A stretch of 35,563 nt of DNA from CAZNLS01 sp964573895 (GTDB lineage Bacteria; Acidobacteriota; Aminicenantia; UBA2199), in assembly GCA_964573895.1 (NCBI GenBank), contig CAZNLS010000012.1, forward strand, positions 1-35,563, read 5' to 3'. Shown piece after piece: positions 25,054 through 34,800 of the stretch (its first letter is position 1; each line of letters starts with the position of its first letter). The notes below the pieces were generated by a model, which was not told the origin of the DNA, did not search any database, and saw only the letters and a list, made by a program, of their open reading frames with translations. A program made the position numbers and the translations under genes.

Positions 25054-26235
25054 CTATTTATTTAGCAGTTTTTCTATTTTTTTTGTGATCATCGGAATAT
25101 TACCCGAACCAATCTTTATAAAATCAACTTTTCCCTCTTTGTCGATAAAGATCATCGTAGGAATTCCGGTAATTTTATATTTTTCAAAATCTGAACCTTC
25201 ATCTGAGATTGCTACCGGGTAAGACATCTTAAATCTTTTAACAAAACCCCTGATTAATTCAATCTCTTTTTCTCTTTCTACTTTTCCCTTATTTGAGATA
25301 TCATCCCTGTAAGAGCCGTACAGCTTTGTAAAACCAATAACAACCAGTCCGTTGTCTTTTTTTTCATTGTACTCCTTTATCAGAGAGGGAATAACACTCC
25401 TGCATGGCCCGCACCAGGGAGCCCAGAAATCAATTATTACTACTTTACCGGTCAGGCTGTCAAGACTAAGCGGTTTTGAATTTATCCAGGTTTCAGCAGT
25501 GATTGAAGGTGCTTTCTTTCCTATAAATTCCAATTGGGAAAGTTCAGAATTTAAAGATTTTTTCCCTCTTTCATAATCAATGCTTTCTAATCCCTGTTTC
25601 AAAACTTTTCTTGCTTCATCGATATTACCTTCGTTTTTTGCTATTGATGCGATGTTGGCATAAAACATGTGTCTGTAATTTTTAAGCTCTTTTGGAAGTG
25701 TTTTTTCATTTATTAGTTTTTCCGAATACTCTTTTCTTATGGCGGGGTCTGAAGAATAGAAAGCAAAAGTTGTATAAACATTATAAAAATCACTGTTCCT
25801 GTCTACCGTTCCTTCAATCTCTTTAAACATTTTTAATGCATCATCATATTTTCTTTCAATTGAGTAGAGTTGGACCCTTACCATTTTTGCTCTGTTCTTT
25901 AAATCTCCACCTTTTTTTATAACCTTTTCGATTTTTTTAATTGCAGATGGGATATTCCCTGTTGCTATGAGGATTTTACTCCTTACTATTTCGTTTGAAT
26001 CATTCTCGGCTGCGTCTTTAAACTTATCAAGAAGAGCTTTAAAAGCAGCAGTTCTATCTTCTTTAAATTTTTTAAATTCTTTCATGCTTTTAATTGTCTT
26101 CTGCTTCTCTTTAAATGTTGTAACTGTACTTTTAAATTCGCTGATAAAACTATTGGATTGCTTTACATCATTCCCGGTTCCGCATGAGATTAGAAAAATA
26201 ATCACAGATATTACTGTTAATAATCTTTTTTTCAT
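25054..26235 (-). CDS. TlpA-type thiol-disulfide oxidoreductase lipoprotein with TPR-like N-terminal region
   Basis: This is a periplasmic, membrane-anchored oxidoreductase. The ATG at 26235 is chosen because an AGGAG site (26245-26241) is spaced correctly for it; an ATG 18 bases earlier lies upstream of that site. The resulting 393 residues start with a lipoprotein signal ending in LISC, Cys18 being the lipidated residue. Residues about 30-245 are helical with TPR-like repeats (for example ERKYDDALKMFKEIEG). A TlpA/AhpC-like domain follows, with VVIIDFWAPWCGPC (Cys275, Cys278) and the cis-proline motif GIPTMIFID. The combination suggests thiol reduction on partner proteins at the membrane. 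The thioredoxin gene follows directly. Confidence 0.88.
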   Translation of the reverse strand: MKKRLLTVISVIIFLISCGTGNDVKQSNSFISEFKSTVTTFKEKQKTIKSMKEFKKFKEDRTAAFKALLDKFKDAAENDSNEIVRSKILIATGNIPSAIKKIEKVIKKGGDLKNRAKMVRVQLYSIERKYDDALKMFKEIEGTVDRNSDFYNVYTTFAFYSSDPAIRKEYSEKLINEKTLPKELKNYRHMFYANIASIAKNEGNIDEARKVLKQGLESIDYERGKKSLNSELSQLEFIGKKAPSITAETWINSKPLSLDSLTGKVVIIDFWAPWCGPCRSVIPSLIKEYNEKKDNGLVVIGFTKLYGSYRDDISNKGKVEREKEIELIRGFVKRFKMSYPVAISDEGSDFEKYKITGIPTMIFIDKEGKVDFIKIGSGNIPMITKKIEKLLNK

Positions 26236-26295
26236 TTTTACTCCTGTTTTCATTTTATTTAATTCTTTTTTTTACGAATATTTGTTTCATAAAGT

Positions 26296-27222
26296 TTAGG
26301 CCCTGAAATTGATACATCTCTTCAATATTGAAAAGGTTGCAGGGAGTTGTTCTCCCAATTCACCATCATATTCAATGTTCACTGAATCCTCGCTGGTAAC
26401 GGATACTTTTGATGTTCTTAGAATTTTCACTTTTGGAACTTTTGAGATTGTTCCTTTGTAAAGACTGATCGATTTTTTGATTATTTCAAATTTGCTCATC
26501 TCATCGATCAAAACGAGCTCAAATTTTCCGTCAGTTATTGATGCGTCAGGTGCTATTATCATTCCGCCTCCAAACATTCCACCGTTTGCGACTGCTCCTA
26601 TTAAAAATTTCCCCCTGATAGTATCATATCCCTCTGCATCTATCTTTAAGTTTTTTGCATTGTAACTTCTTATTGTTTTCAGTAATCCGCTATAATACGA
26701 GAGGGGTCCTCTTTTTAATGCCGGTTTATCTGAGATATTTTTCACAACATCTGCACCCAGTCCAAAATCTGCCACATTGAGAAAATATTTCTCTTTGTTT
26801 TCTTCTCTACCTGATTGATATGATATTTTCCCAATGTCAATTTTTCTTTTTCCCGCACTTTTAATAAGTTCAACGGAACTTTTGAAATCTCTTGGAATTT
26901 TCAGAAATCGTATAAAATCCGAGCCTGTACCCGAAGGAATAATAGCAAGTGAGGCTTCTTCGTTTATAACCGATCTTGTTTTATCTGAAAAAAAACCGTT
27001 AGCGATCTCGTTTAGAGTACCATCACCTCCAATCCCGATAATCAGATCAAAGCCCTCTTTCAAAACTTCTCTGGCGATCTCAGTCGCCTGTTGAGGCTTC
27101 TCAGTGAAGATAAATTTAAATTCTTTAAAATAGTGTTTTATTAAGGATTTTATAGATTCCCAACGCTCAAATGTTTTTCCTCTTGCTGAAAACGGGTTTA
27201 CTATGACCTGGATTTTTTCCAT
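26296..27222 (-). CDS. Diacylglycerol kinase-family lipid kinase (DagK/YegS-like)
   Basis: This is a soluble lipid kinase of 308 residues, of the DAGK catalytic family that phosphorylates diacylglycerol or similar lipids. Motifs are VNPFSARG (8-15), the nucleotide-binding GGDGTLNEIANGF (65-77), and IPSGTGSDFIRFL near 102, where Asn is more usual in place of the Ser of GSDF. The C-terminal beta-sandwich region is also present (APDASITDGKFELVLID). The exact substrate is not predictable; DgkB-, YegS- and BmrU-like enzymes are alternatives. It lies 15 bases after the lytic transglycosylase gene. Confidence 0.9.
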   Translation of the reverse strand: MEKIQVIVNPFSARGKTFERWESIKSLIKHYFKEFKFIFTEKPQQATEIAREVLKEGFDLIIGIGGDGTLNEIANGFFSDKTRSVINEEASLAIIPSGTGSDFIRFLKIPRDFKSSVELIKSAGKRKIDIGKISYQSGREENKEKYFLNVADFGLGADVVKNISDKPALKRGPLSYYSGLLKTIRSYNAKNLKIDAEGYDTIRGKFLIGAVANGGMFGGGMIIAPDASITDGKFELVLIDEMSKFEIIKKSISLYKGTISKVPKVKILRTSKVSVTSEDSVNIEYDGELGEQLPATFSILKRCINFRA

Positions 27223-27237
27223 TCGGAGTTATCAGGG

Positions 27238-27933
27238 TTAGTCGAAAATCTCAACTCTTTTGATGGCATTTGGTGGAGGAGTATCAGAAAGGACTATCCG
27301 GCCTTCACGGGTGTAGTATTTGAAAATTTTTGTTTTTTTTGGGTTAAAAGTCAATTGTCCCGCCGGGGATCCCATATATTTTCTCACTTTTCTGATGTAA
27401 TTTTTAGTTTCTCTGTAAGGCGGGATCCCTCCATATTTATTTACTGCCGTTTCACCGGCATTATAGGCGGCGAGTGTCAGATTTAGATTTCCTTTGTATT
27501 TTTTATACAGGTACTTTAGATGTTTGATACCTGCTTCAAGATTCTGGTGAGCATCATATCTGTTGCTTACTCCATATTGCAGTGCAGTCTTTTTCATTAG
27601 CTGCATCAGTCCCGCTGCGCCTTTTTTTGAAAGTGCATATGTATTAAAATCAGATTCGGCTTTTATTATTGCCAGGACCAGATTTTTTGAAAGTCCGTAT
27701 TTCTCAGTGAGAGCTGAAATTTTTTTCATATAGACAAGCGGGATACTCATAGATGGGGAGGAAGGTTTTATAAAAGTTGCCATTTTGTTTTTTGAGGAGA
27801 AGATTATATCAGGTCTGTTTGAGACAATAATTCTTCCATCCCTGGCCTGCTTAATTATTAATTCACTAAATATATGAGTTCCGGAGGAGATTATTAAATT
27901 TAACAATATAAGTATAATTATTTTAGATCTCAT
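27238..27933 (-). CDS. Lytic transglycosylase (SLT domain) with flanking DUF4124-like motifs
   Basis: This is an exported muramidase-type enzyme that cleaves peptidoglycan to anhydromuramyl products. The 231 residues begin with a hydrophobic signal (IIILILLNLIISSGTHIFSE). The SLT domain covers about 70-190, with catalytic Glu93 in AIIKAESDF, GAAGLMQLM at 105-113 and AAYNAGETAV at 155-164. The similar motifs DGRIVVSN (32-39) and EGRIVLSD (210-217) flank the domain, like a duplicated DUF4124-type element. The ATG overlaps the alaS stop in an ATGA junction. Confidence 0.92.
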   Translation of the reverse strand: MRSKIIILILLNLIISSGTHIFSELIIKQARDGRIIVSNRPDIIFSSKNKMATFIKPSSPSMSIPLVYMKKISALTEKYGLSKNLVLAIIKAESDFNTYALSKKGAAGLMQLMKKTALQYGVSNRYDAHQNLEAGIKHLKYLYKKYKGNLNLTLAAYNAGETAVNKYGGIPPYRETKNYIRKVRKYMGSPAGQLTFNPKKTKIFKYYTREGRIVLSDTPPPNAIKRVEIFD

Positions 27934-30539
27934 TTTAAAAAATTTTCAACCATCTTTCCTGCTTTAGCGATGAAATCATCCGGATCGCCTATTTTTTCTC
28001 CTCCTGCCTGGGCAAAGTCATTCCTACCGCCTCCATTTCCTTTTACAAGAGATGATATTTCCTTAATAAGCGTACTCGCATTGACTTTTTTTGTCAAGCT
28101 GTTTCCTACTGAAATGACTATTTTAGAATTTCCGTTAAGGTTTGAACACAATACGGCAAGATCACCTCCCATCTTAATGATCTTATCCGAAATTACTCTC
28201 AGGTCATTAATGCCTGTATCTTCTAAAAAGTTTATGAAATAGGATTTGTTATCCTTTTTAATTCCGCTACTCATTATTTTTTTGAGAAGAGTTCCTGCTT
28301 TACTAATATTATCCTGTTTTTCTTTACCTCTTTTTTTTGCAGATTCTGAAAGTTTTATAAGATGTTCTTTAAGTTTTTCTCTTTTTACTTTGAACATATC
28401 TTCAAGAGATTTTAATATAGATTCAGATCCGTATATAATCTCTTCACAGGTTTCTCCTGCAACTGCCTCAATCCGCCTGATACCGGAAGAGATCGAAGAT
28501 TCCGATATTATCTTGAACATTCCGGCTTCCCCTGTACTCTTCAAATGGGTTCCGCCACAAAGTTCTTTTGAGAATCCGTTAACAGATACAACTCTTACAA
28601 TATCAGTGTATTTTTCTTCAAATATAGCTGTCGCACCTTCTTCGATTGCCGATTCATATGAGGTTGTTCCGGTTACTACTTTGATATTCTCTCTAATCTT
28701 TCGGTTCACAATTTTTTCTGTTTGCCTTCTCTGTTCCGGTGAAAGAGCTTTGAAGTGTGTAAAATCAAATCTTAATTTATCCGGTCCGACATACGAACCG
28801 GATTGTTTGACATGAAGCCCCAAGACTTCTCTTAATGCGGCTTGAAGCAGATGAGTAGAAGTGTGGTGAACAGCAGTCTTCTTTCTGGCTTTGCTATCTA
28901 CTTTAAGCCATATCCTGTCACCCTTGTGTATCTCTCCATTCTCGACAATAATTTGATGAATATGAATCCCGCCCGGACTTTTTTTTGTATCACATATTCT
29001 GCAAAAAAAGTTATCACCGTTTCCCGTACCGGTATCTCCGATTTGACCGCCCGATTCTCCGTAAAATGGTGTTGATTCTGTCAGCATAAATGCTTTAGTC
29101 CCGGCTTCAATTTTCTCGAATTCCACCCCATCAGAAAACAGGGCCAGTATTGAAGACTCTTCCTCAAGCAAATCATATCCACTGAATTTTGATGAATATT
29201 TTTTTAAAATTTTGGATGTGACAGGTATTTTCTGTGAATCCCGTCGGGCAGCCCTTGACTCTTCTTTTCTTTTTGTGAGTTCTCTTTTGAATCCGGCTAT
29301 GTCAACATTTATATTTTTTTCATTTGCCAGATCAATTGAAAAATCCAGCGGGAAGCCGTAAGTATCCGAAAGCCTGAACAATTCATTGCCGGGTATTGTG
29401 TCTTTTCCATTCCTGATCACAGAATCCAGATTTTCAAGAAAAATTTTCAGCCCCCTGGAAAGAGTATGGTTAAATCTTTCTTCCTCTGCCGTTACTACTT
29501 CACTTATAAATTCTTTATTGTAGTCAAGTTCAGGATATGAGCCTGACATAATTTCTACAACTTTATCAATGACTTCTGACAGAAAAGTTTTTTTTAATCC
29601 GAGTGACCGGCCATGCTTTGAGGCTCTTCTGACTAGTCTTCTAAGAATATACCCTCTTCCGTCGTTTGAAGGCAGGACTCCATCGGAAATAAGGAAAGCT
29701 AATGCTCTTGAATGATCGGCTATTACATTAAAGGCAATATTTGTTTCCGTATCTGTTGGAGAATTGCCGCATATTTCCGAGATCCGATCTTTTATTGGGC
29801 TAAAGAGGTCAGTTTCATAATTACTGTTGACACCCTGAATTAATGAAGTCAGCCTTTCCATTCCCATCCCGGTGTCTATCGAAGGAGAAGGAAGAGGATT
29901 TAATTTACCGTTTCTATCCCTGAAATATTGCATAAAAACGAGATTCCAGACTTCTATATATCTTTTATTGCCGTCAGAAAACTTTTCAGGCCCGAATGTT
30001 TTCCCTCTGTCCACATGAATTTCGGAACACGGGCCACAGGGGCCGGTATCTCCCATCTGCCAGAAATTGTCTTTTTCTCCAAGCCTGTGTATTCGATTTA
30101 CCGGAACTCCGATGTTTTTCTCCCATATTCCGAATGCTTCATCATCATCTTTGAATACCGAAACATGAAGATTTTCAGGGTTGAATTTATAGTGTTCTGT
30201 TAGAAGTTCCCATGCAAATTCAATAGCTTCTTCTTTAAAATAGTCCCCGAAAGAGAAATTTCCAAGCATTTCAAAAAATGTATGGTGATATTCAGTCTTT
30301 CCTACTTCATCAAAATCATTATGTTTTCCGGATACACGCATACATTTTTGAATTGAAACAGCCCGGTTATAATTTCTCTTTTCATTTCCCACAAAGACAT
30401 CTTTAAACTGGTTCATTCCCGCATTTGTAAAAAGAATTGTGGGGTCTTTAGCGGGCACCAGGGGAGATGAGAGTACCCGGTAATGGTTTTTTTTTTTAAA
30501 GTATGAATAAAAGATCTCCCTGATTTCGGAGCTTTTCAT
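27930..30539 (-). CDS. alaS: Alanyl-tRNA synthetase
   Basis: This enzyme charges tRNA-Ala and edits mischarged Ser/Gly. The start at 30539 is preferred because a GAGG site inside the end of pilT is then 9 bases away; an in-frame ATG at 30548 would add three residues but has no spacing. Landmarks are FTNAGMNQFKDVFVG near the N-terminus and GDTGPCGPCSEIH in the aminoacylation domain. The editing-domain zinc residues lie in HHTSTH (about 558-563) and CGGTH (about 661-665), and there is a C-terminal C-Ala domain with GNGGGRNDFAQAGG. At 869 residues it is full length. It lies between pilT and the lytic transglycosylase gene. Confidence 0.97.
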   Translation of the reverse strand: MKSSEIREIFYSYFKKKNHYRVLSSPLVPAKDPTILFTNAGMNQFKDVFVGNEKRNYNRAVSIQKCMRVSGKHNDFDEVGKTEYHHTFFEMLGNFSFGDYFKEEAIEFAWELLTEHYKFNPENLHVSVFKDDDEAFGIWEKNIGVPVNRIHRLGEKDNFWQMGDTGPCGPCSEIHVDRGKTFGPEKFSDGNKRYIEVWNLVFMQYFRDRNGKLNPLPSPSIDTGMGMERLTSLIQGVNSNYETDLFSPIKDRISEICGNSPTDTETNIAFNVIADHSRALAFLISDGVLPSNDGRGYILRRLVRRASKHGRSLGLKKTFLSEVIDKVVEIMSGSYPELDYNKEFISEVVTAEEERFNHTLSRGLKIFLENLDSVIRNGKDTIPGNELFRLSDTYGFPLDFSIDLANEKNINVDIAGFKRELTKRKEESRAARRDSQKIPVTSKILKKYSSKFSGYDLLEEESSILALFSDGVEFEKIEAGTKAFMLTESTPFYGESGGQIGDTGTGNGDNFFCRICDTKKSPGGIHIHQIIVENGEIHKGDRIWLKVDSKARKKTAVHHTSTHLLQAALREVLGLHVKQSGSYVGPDKLRFDFTHFKALSPEQRRQTEKIVNRKIRENIKVVTGTTSYESAIEEGATAIFEEKYTDIVRVVSVNGFSKELCGGTHLKSTGEAGMFKIISESSISSGIRRIEAVAGETCEEIIYGSESILKSLEDMFKVKREKLKEHLIKLSESAKKRGKEKQDNISKAGTLLKKIMSSGIKKDNKSYFINFLEDTGINDLRVISDKIIKMGGDLAVLCSNLNGNSKIVISVGNSLTKKVNASTLIKEISSLVKGNGGGRNDFAQAGGEKIGDPDDFIAKAGKMVENFLK

Positions 30540-30540
30540 A

Positions 30541-31731
30541 CTAGACATCCTCTAACTCAAGCAGGTTGTGATCGCTAACTTCTTCTGATCCATTCCCGGT
30601 TTTTCCATCGGAAATGTCGGAAATCCGTTTTTCCATCTCTTCAAGAGACATCTCCTTCGTTGATTGGATGCCGCTCTTTTTAAGTTTAAACTCATCAGGA
30701 TTTGTGCACCATTTGAGAGCCTCTTCAAAAGTAATAAATCCTTTGTCATAGAGGAGGAACAGTGACTGGTCAAAAGTCTGCATCCCATACTGGGATATGC
30801 CCTGTTGAATAGCTTCATTTATCAATTTTGTCTTTTCGGGAACAATGATACAATCCTGAATAAAGGGAGTATTAATGAGTATTTCTACTGCAGGAACCCT
30901 TCCTTTCCCATCGGTTGTCGGGATCAGTCTCATGGATATAATAGCCCTGAGAACCGAAGCCAGCTGAATTCGGATCTGTTTCTGGTGATGGGGGGGGAAA
31001 ATGGAAATAATCCTGTTAATTGTTTCGGTTGCATCCAGTGTATGAAGAGTTGACAGCAGCATATGTCCTGTCTCAGCAGCAAGTAGTGCCGTCTCTACAG
31101 TCTCCAGATCCCTCATCTCTCCTACGAGAATGACGTCCGGGTCTTCTCTGAGAGCACTTCGGAGTGCTTTGGCAAAAGCGTTTGTATCCTGACCGACTTC
31201 TCTCTGGTTTATGATACTTTTTTTATCCCTGTGAAGGTATTCGATTGGGTCTTCAATTGTTATAACATGTTCAACTCTGTGAATGTTTATATGATCGATC
31301 ACTGCTGCCAAACTGGTTGATTTTCCGCTGCCTGTTGTCCCGGTAACAAGTATCATCCCTCTCCTCTCATCCGCAATGTTTTCCAAAACAAGTGGCAGAT
31401 TCAGCTCGGAAATACTTTTGACCTGTGTAGGAATTATTCTCAAAACGAGACCCACAGCACCCCTCTGCTGAAATACATTGCACCTGAACCGCCCAAGACC
31501 GGGAACGGAATATGCCATGTCTAATTCATGCTCTTCTTTAAATCTGTCTTTCTGCTGAGAGTTCATAATTGAAAAAGCCATAGCGATTGTATCCTCCTGC
31601 ATCAGCCTCTTTAATTCTACGAGAGGGTGGAGTATACCGTTGATCCTTAGTATCGGATGATTACCCACTTTCAGGTGAAGATCCGACGCCTTCCTGTCAA
31701 CGGCTATTTTTAATAGATCATCTATATTCAT
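30541..31731 (-). CDS. pilT: PilT-type retraction ATPase of type IV pili
   Basis: This is a hexameric secretion-superfamily ATPase, 396 residues. The N-terminal PAS-like region (SDLHLKVGNHPILRINGIL) is followed by Walker A GTTGSGKSTS (Lys137), the Asp box, Walker B-like DPDVILVGEMRD and the His box GHMLLSTLHT. AIRNLIR-type sequences at the C-terminus are not obvious. Instead there is an acidic 45-residue tail. In other species PilT powers pilus retraction and twitching. No other pilus gene lies in the window. It has its own promoter and an AGGAG site, and is followed closely by alaS. Confidence 0.93.
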   Translation of the reverse strand: MNIDDLLKIAVDRKASDLHLKVGNHPILRINGILHPLVELKRLMQEDTIAMAFSIMNSQQKDRFKEEHELDMAYSVPGLGRFRCNVFQQRGAVGLVLRIIPTQVKSISELNLPLVLENIADERRGMILVTGTTGSGKSTSLAAVIDHINIHRVEHVITIEDPIEYLHRDKKSIINQREVGQDTNAFAKALRSALREDPDVILVGEMRDLETVETALLAAETGHMLLSTLHTLDATETINRIISIFPPHHQKQIRIQLASVLRAIISMRLIPTTDGKGRVPAVEILINTPFIQDCIIVPEKTKLINEAIQQGISQYGMQTFDQSLFLLYDKGFITFEEALKWCTNPDEFKLKKSGIQSTKEMSLEEMEKRISDISDGKTGNGSEEVSDHNLLELEDV

Positions 31732-31757
31732 GGGAATCTCCTGATTTCTTAAAAGGA

Positions 31758-31786
31758 ATTATAGGAATTTCTTATCAAAAATTCAA
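31758..31786 (-). promoter_or_regulatory. Sigma70-type promoter for the pilT-alaS run
   Basis: On the minus strand TTGAAT (31786-31781) and a perfect TATAAT (31763-31758) are 17 bases apart. This places the start of transcription near 31751, about 20 bases before the pilT ATG, with an AGGAG site at 31742-31738. The rest of the gap (31787-31882) is AT-rich with no gene and no convincing terminator. Confidence 0.65.
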
Positions 31787-31882
31787 GTTTGAGCAGTATC
31801 CCTTTAGAAAATCCGCTAATCTATTATAATATTAAATTCCCGTTTAATAAATGTTAAAAAAATTTTAATGTTTTAGCGAATA

Positions 31883-34800
31883 TTAAAAATCGTAGCCAAT
31901 CCAGAATTTAAAACCGTAAAATCTCTTCTGTTTCCAGTTTGTCCTGTAAACCCATTCAAAATGAAAAGGGTAACCGAACATGTTTAACTCCAGACCGAAT
32001 CCATATGATGAAATAGCGTCTTTGAGGACAAAATTATCACTGAAAAAATCAAAACTTGTTTTCTGTGTAGAGACTTCTGCTGATTCGAAAATTGGTTTAT
32101 CCAGCCAGACTCCGCCCACATCAAAGAAAAATACTCCTCTGACAGGTCCGAGAAGTCCGATAGGAGTTGCCATTATGTTTATTAACGGAAATCTGATTTC
32201 AGAACTGAAACTGAATCCGTTATTTCCTGTCAATGATCTGAACTCGGATGCACGTATTGTATTATTCCCTCCGGTCCAGAAGAGAAGAGGAAAATCCCCT
32301 CCTGAGCGAAAACCGTTTAATCGGAGTGCAAATACGGTATTTGGACCGAGTCTGAAATATTTTCTAAAGTCGAAGTTTACAGCATAAGAATCAAGAAAAT
32401 CAGTTCCAAGATCAAAATATTTACTAAAAGATATCTTGAAAGTATGCCCCATGTTTGGACCGTAGCTTGCAAATCTTGTAGTTTCCCCGACAAGAGAAAA
32501 AGTTACCGGAAAGGCATAGCCGTCAAAGAACTGGCCAAAAGGAATTGCGCCTCCGTAAAACAGGTCATCAATCCTTTCATTCTGGTGTTGAAGTGAAATT
32601 GAGAATTCAGCACGATAATCTCTGCTGAATGGAAGATAGAAACCTGCGGTCGTTCCGAACCTCTTTCTTACTGTTGTATAGTTTCTCCTGTCAAGCCGTG
32701 CAGTACTTAAAGAATCGACATAGATACCAGGGGTGAAATATGCCTGGCTCATATAATAGAGCTGTGAGAAGAACTGGAGTCTTCTCTTCCGGTTAACATA
32801 AGTAATGCTATATGACCTGTATCCGTAAAATGAGGCTGCGTAAAGTGAAAAATTGTAATCTCCCATTAAATCGGTTAATTGGAGATATGAGAATCCGAAT
32901 ATTGAGCCGTCTGATCCGAAACCTGCAGTGACCGGTGGTAATTCAGGAATAAAGAGATTTTTAAAGGGCTTGTATTTTTTCCTGTTGGTCAGGTTGAAAT
33001 TGATCTTCTCTTCCAGGTCTTTGTTAAAACTACTGTTTGCAAAAACCTTTCCATCAATAAAAGAGAATTTTTCCTGTGACTTATCGGTTTTTTTGTATTT
33101 TTCTTTTACTGATTGTGAAAGTTCAATTTTTTCTTTTGCTGCCGGCTCAAATCCTCTAAATGGGAATTCATCTTTTTTCTTAGAGATAAAAAGAGAGAGA
33201 TCTTTTTTATACAGAGTAAAAGTTCCTTTGTAAAAAGATGAAATTAATATTTCTTCCTTTTTACCCGGAAGTTCAACCGGATAGAAGTTTCCGGTTTTTA
33301 CATCTGTATATCGATATCTCAATTTATTTTTTAGATCCAGAGAATATACATTGTATGAACCGAACTCATCAGAACTGTAGTAAATTTTTTCTGAATTCGA
33401 TGAAAAAGATGGAGTAATATTGTTAAATTGCCCTCTTGTTAAAGGCAATGCTTTCTCAGGATTGGCAAGGTCCCCGAGAAAGAGCTGATAGTATTTTCCG
33501 ACCTGTGCCGAAAAAGCGATCTGATGTCCATCTTTTGAAATTGCTATCGATCTTATATATAATTTTCCGGAAGTAAGTTTTTCAGTTTTCCCGCTCTTCA
33601 AATTGTGAGAATATATAAAAGATTTTGAACCAGAGACACCTGTAAAATATACTATATTTCCGTCCGGATTAAATGCGGGAGATGAGGGCTCCTGGATTCC
33701 TTTTAACTTGATTCTTTTTCTGATTTTACTTTTCAGAACATCATAAAGTACAAGATAATGCGTATACTCTTTTCTGGCAAATACCGCTATATTATCTCCT
33801 TTTGTGTCCCATGCAAGAGTTGAGCCGCCCTCCGGATTATAAACGACTGATATTCCGTCATATTTCGAAGTAAAGCCGGGAGTAATGTTCTTCACTTTTC
33901 TTCCGGTTTTAGCTGAAATAAGGATTATATCCAGTTTTCTGCTCTTCATATTTGCAGTTGCAATAGCTATCAGTTCACCTGATGGGGACGGCTGATGTGA
34001 AAAGGAGTAGACAAACGGTGTGACCGGGCCTATCTTATAACTGTAATCTTCCGGACTCTCTTTTGTAACAAAATCCTTAAACTTGTTTTTCACATATTTC
34101 CGAAGCTCAAAATTGAACTCGTTTGCAGTCATTCCGAAATTTCTGAAAATATTCCGTTTTCGGCCTATCATGCTTCCCCTGAAAGTAAAAAGCAGATTCC
34201 TGACACCTCTTTTCCCAAATTTATGTTCAATGAAGTCAAACACCATATGCCCGAAATCATAAGGTGACCTGTTTGTTCCGTTCTTCATGATGAGTTGACC
34301 GCTTCGTCTCAATTCGGGAAAAATATCAGACAATGCCGCATCCCTGACAGTGAGGAGATTAAAAGACCGCCAGTCGTTTGTTACATACTCGGCAAATCCT
34401 TCCATAACCCATAAAGGCGGTCTGCTAAAATTTAAAACACTTTTTGAACTCTTTTTATAAATGATTTCATATTCAAAAATATGGCCCAGTTCATGGATGA
34501 GAGTTCTTGACATATCCTCAAAAGAGCTGTCTCCGTGAATGACCATCCTGTGATTCAAAGGTTCTGCAAATGCTTCTACTCCTAACGGGAGAAATCCGGG
34601 GAATATATTGGTTTGTTCAAAGTCAACATGTGTATTATAGAAGATAATCGGGATTCTTTTCGTGACATCTACATTGAGGAACTTGGAAATTCTGTCATAA
34701 GCATTTTCTGCGGTAACGGCTATTTTTTTTATAATATCCATCCTGTCGGTATAGTGGTATATTGTGAAGTTAGGAGTTTCCACAAATTTCCATTTGAAAT

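Noticed and set aside
28246..28815. 189-codon plus-strand frame opposite alaS
   Set aside because: Alanyl-tRNA synthetase motifs on the minus strand explain the region; the plus frame is low-complexity hydrophobic.
31814..31878. CGCTAA / TTAGCG inverted repeat in the pilT upstream gap
   Set aside because: Six base pairs around an AT-rich loop of over 50 bases; no terminator shape, could be chance.
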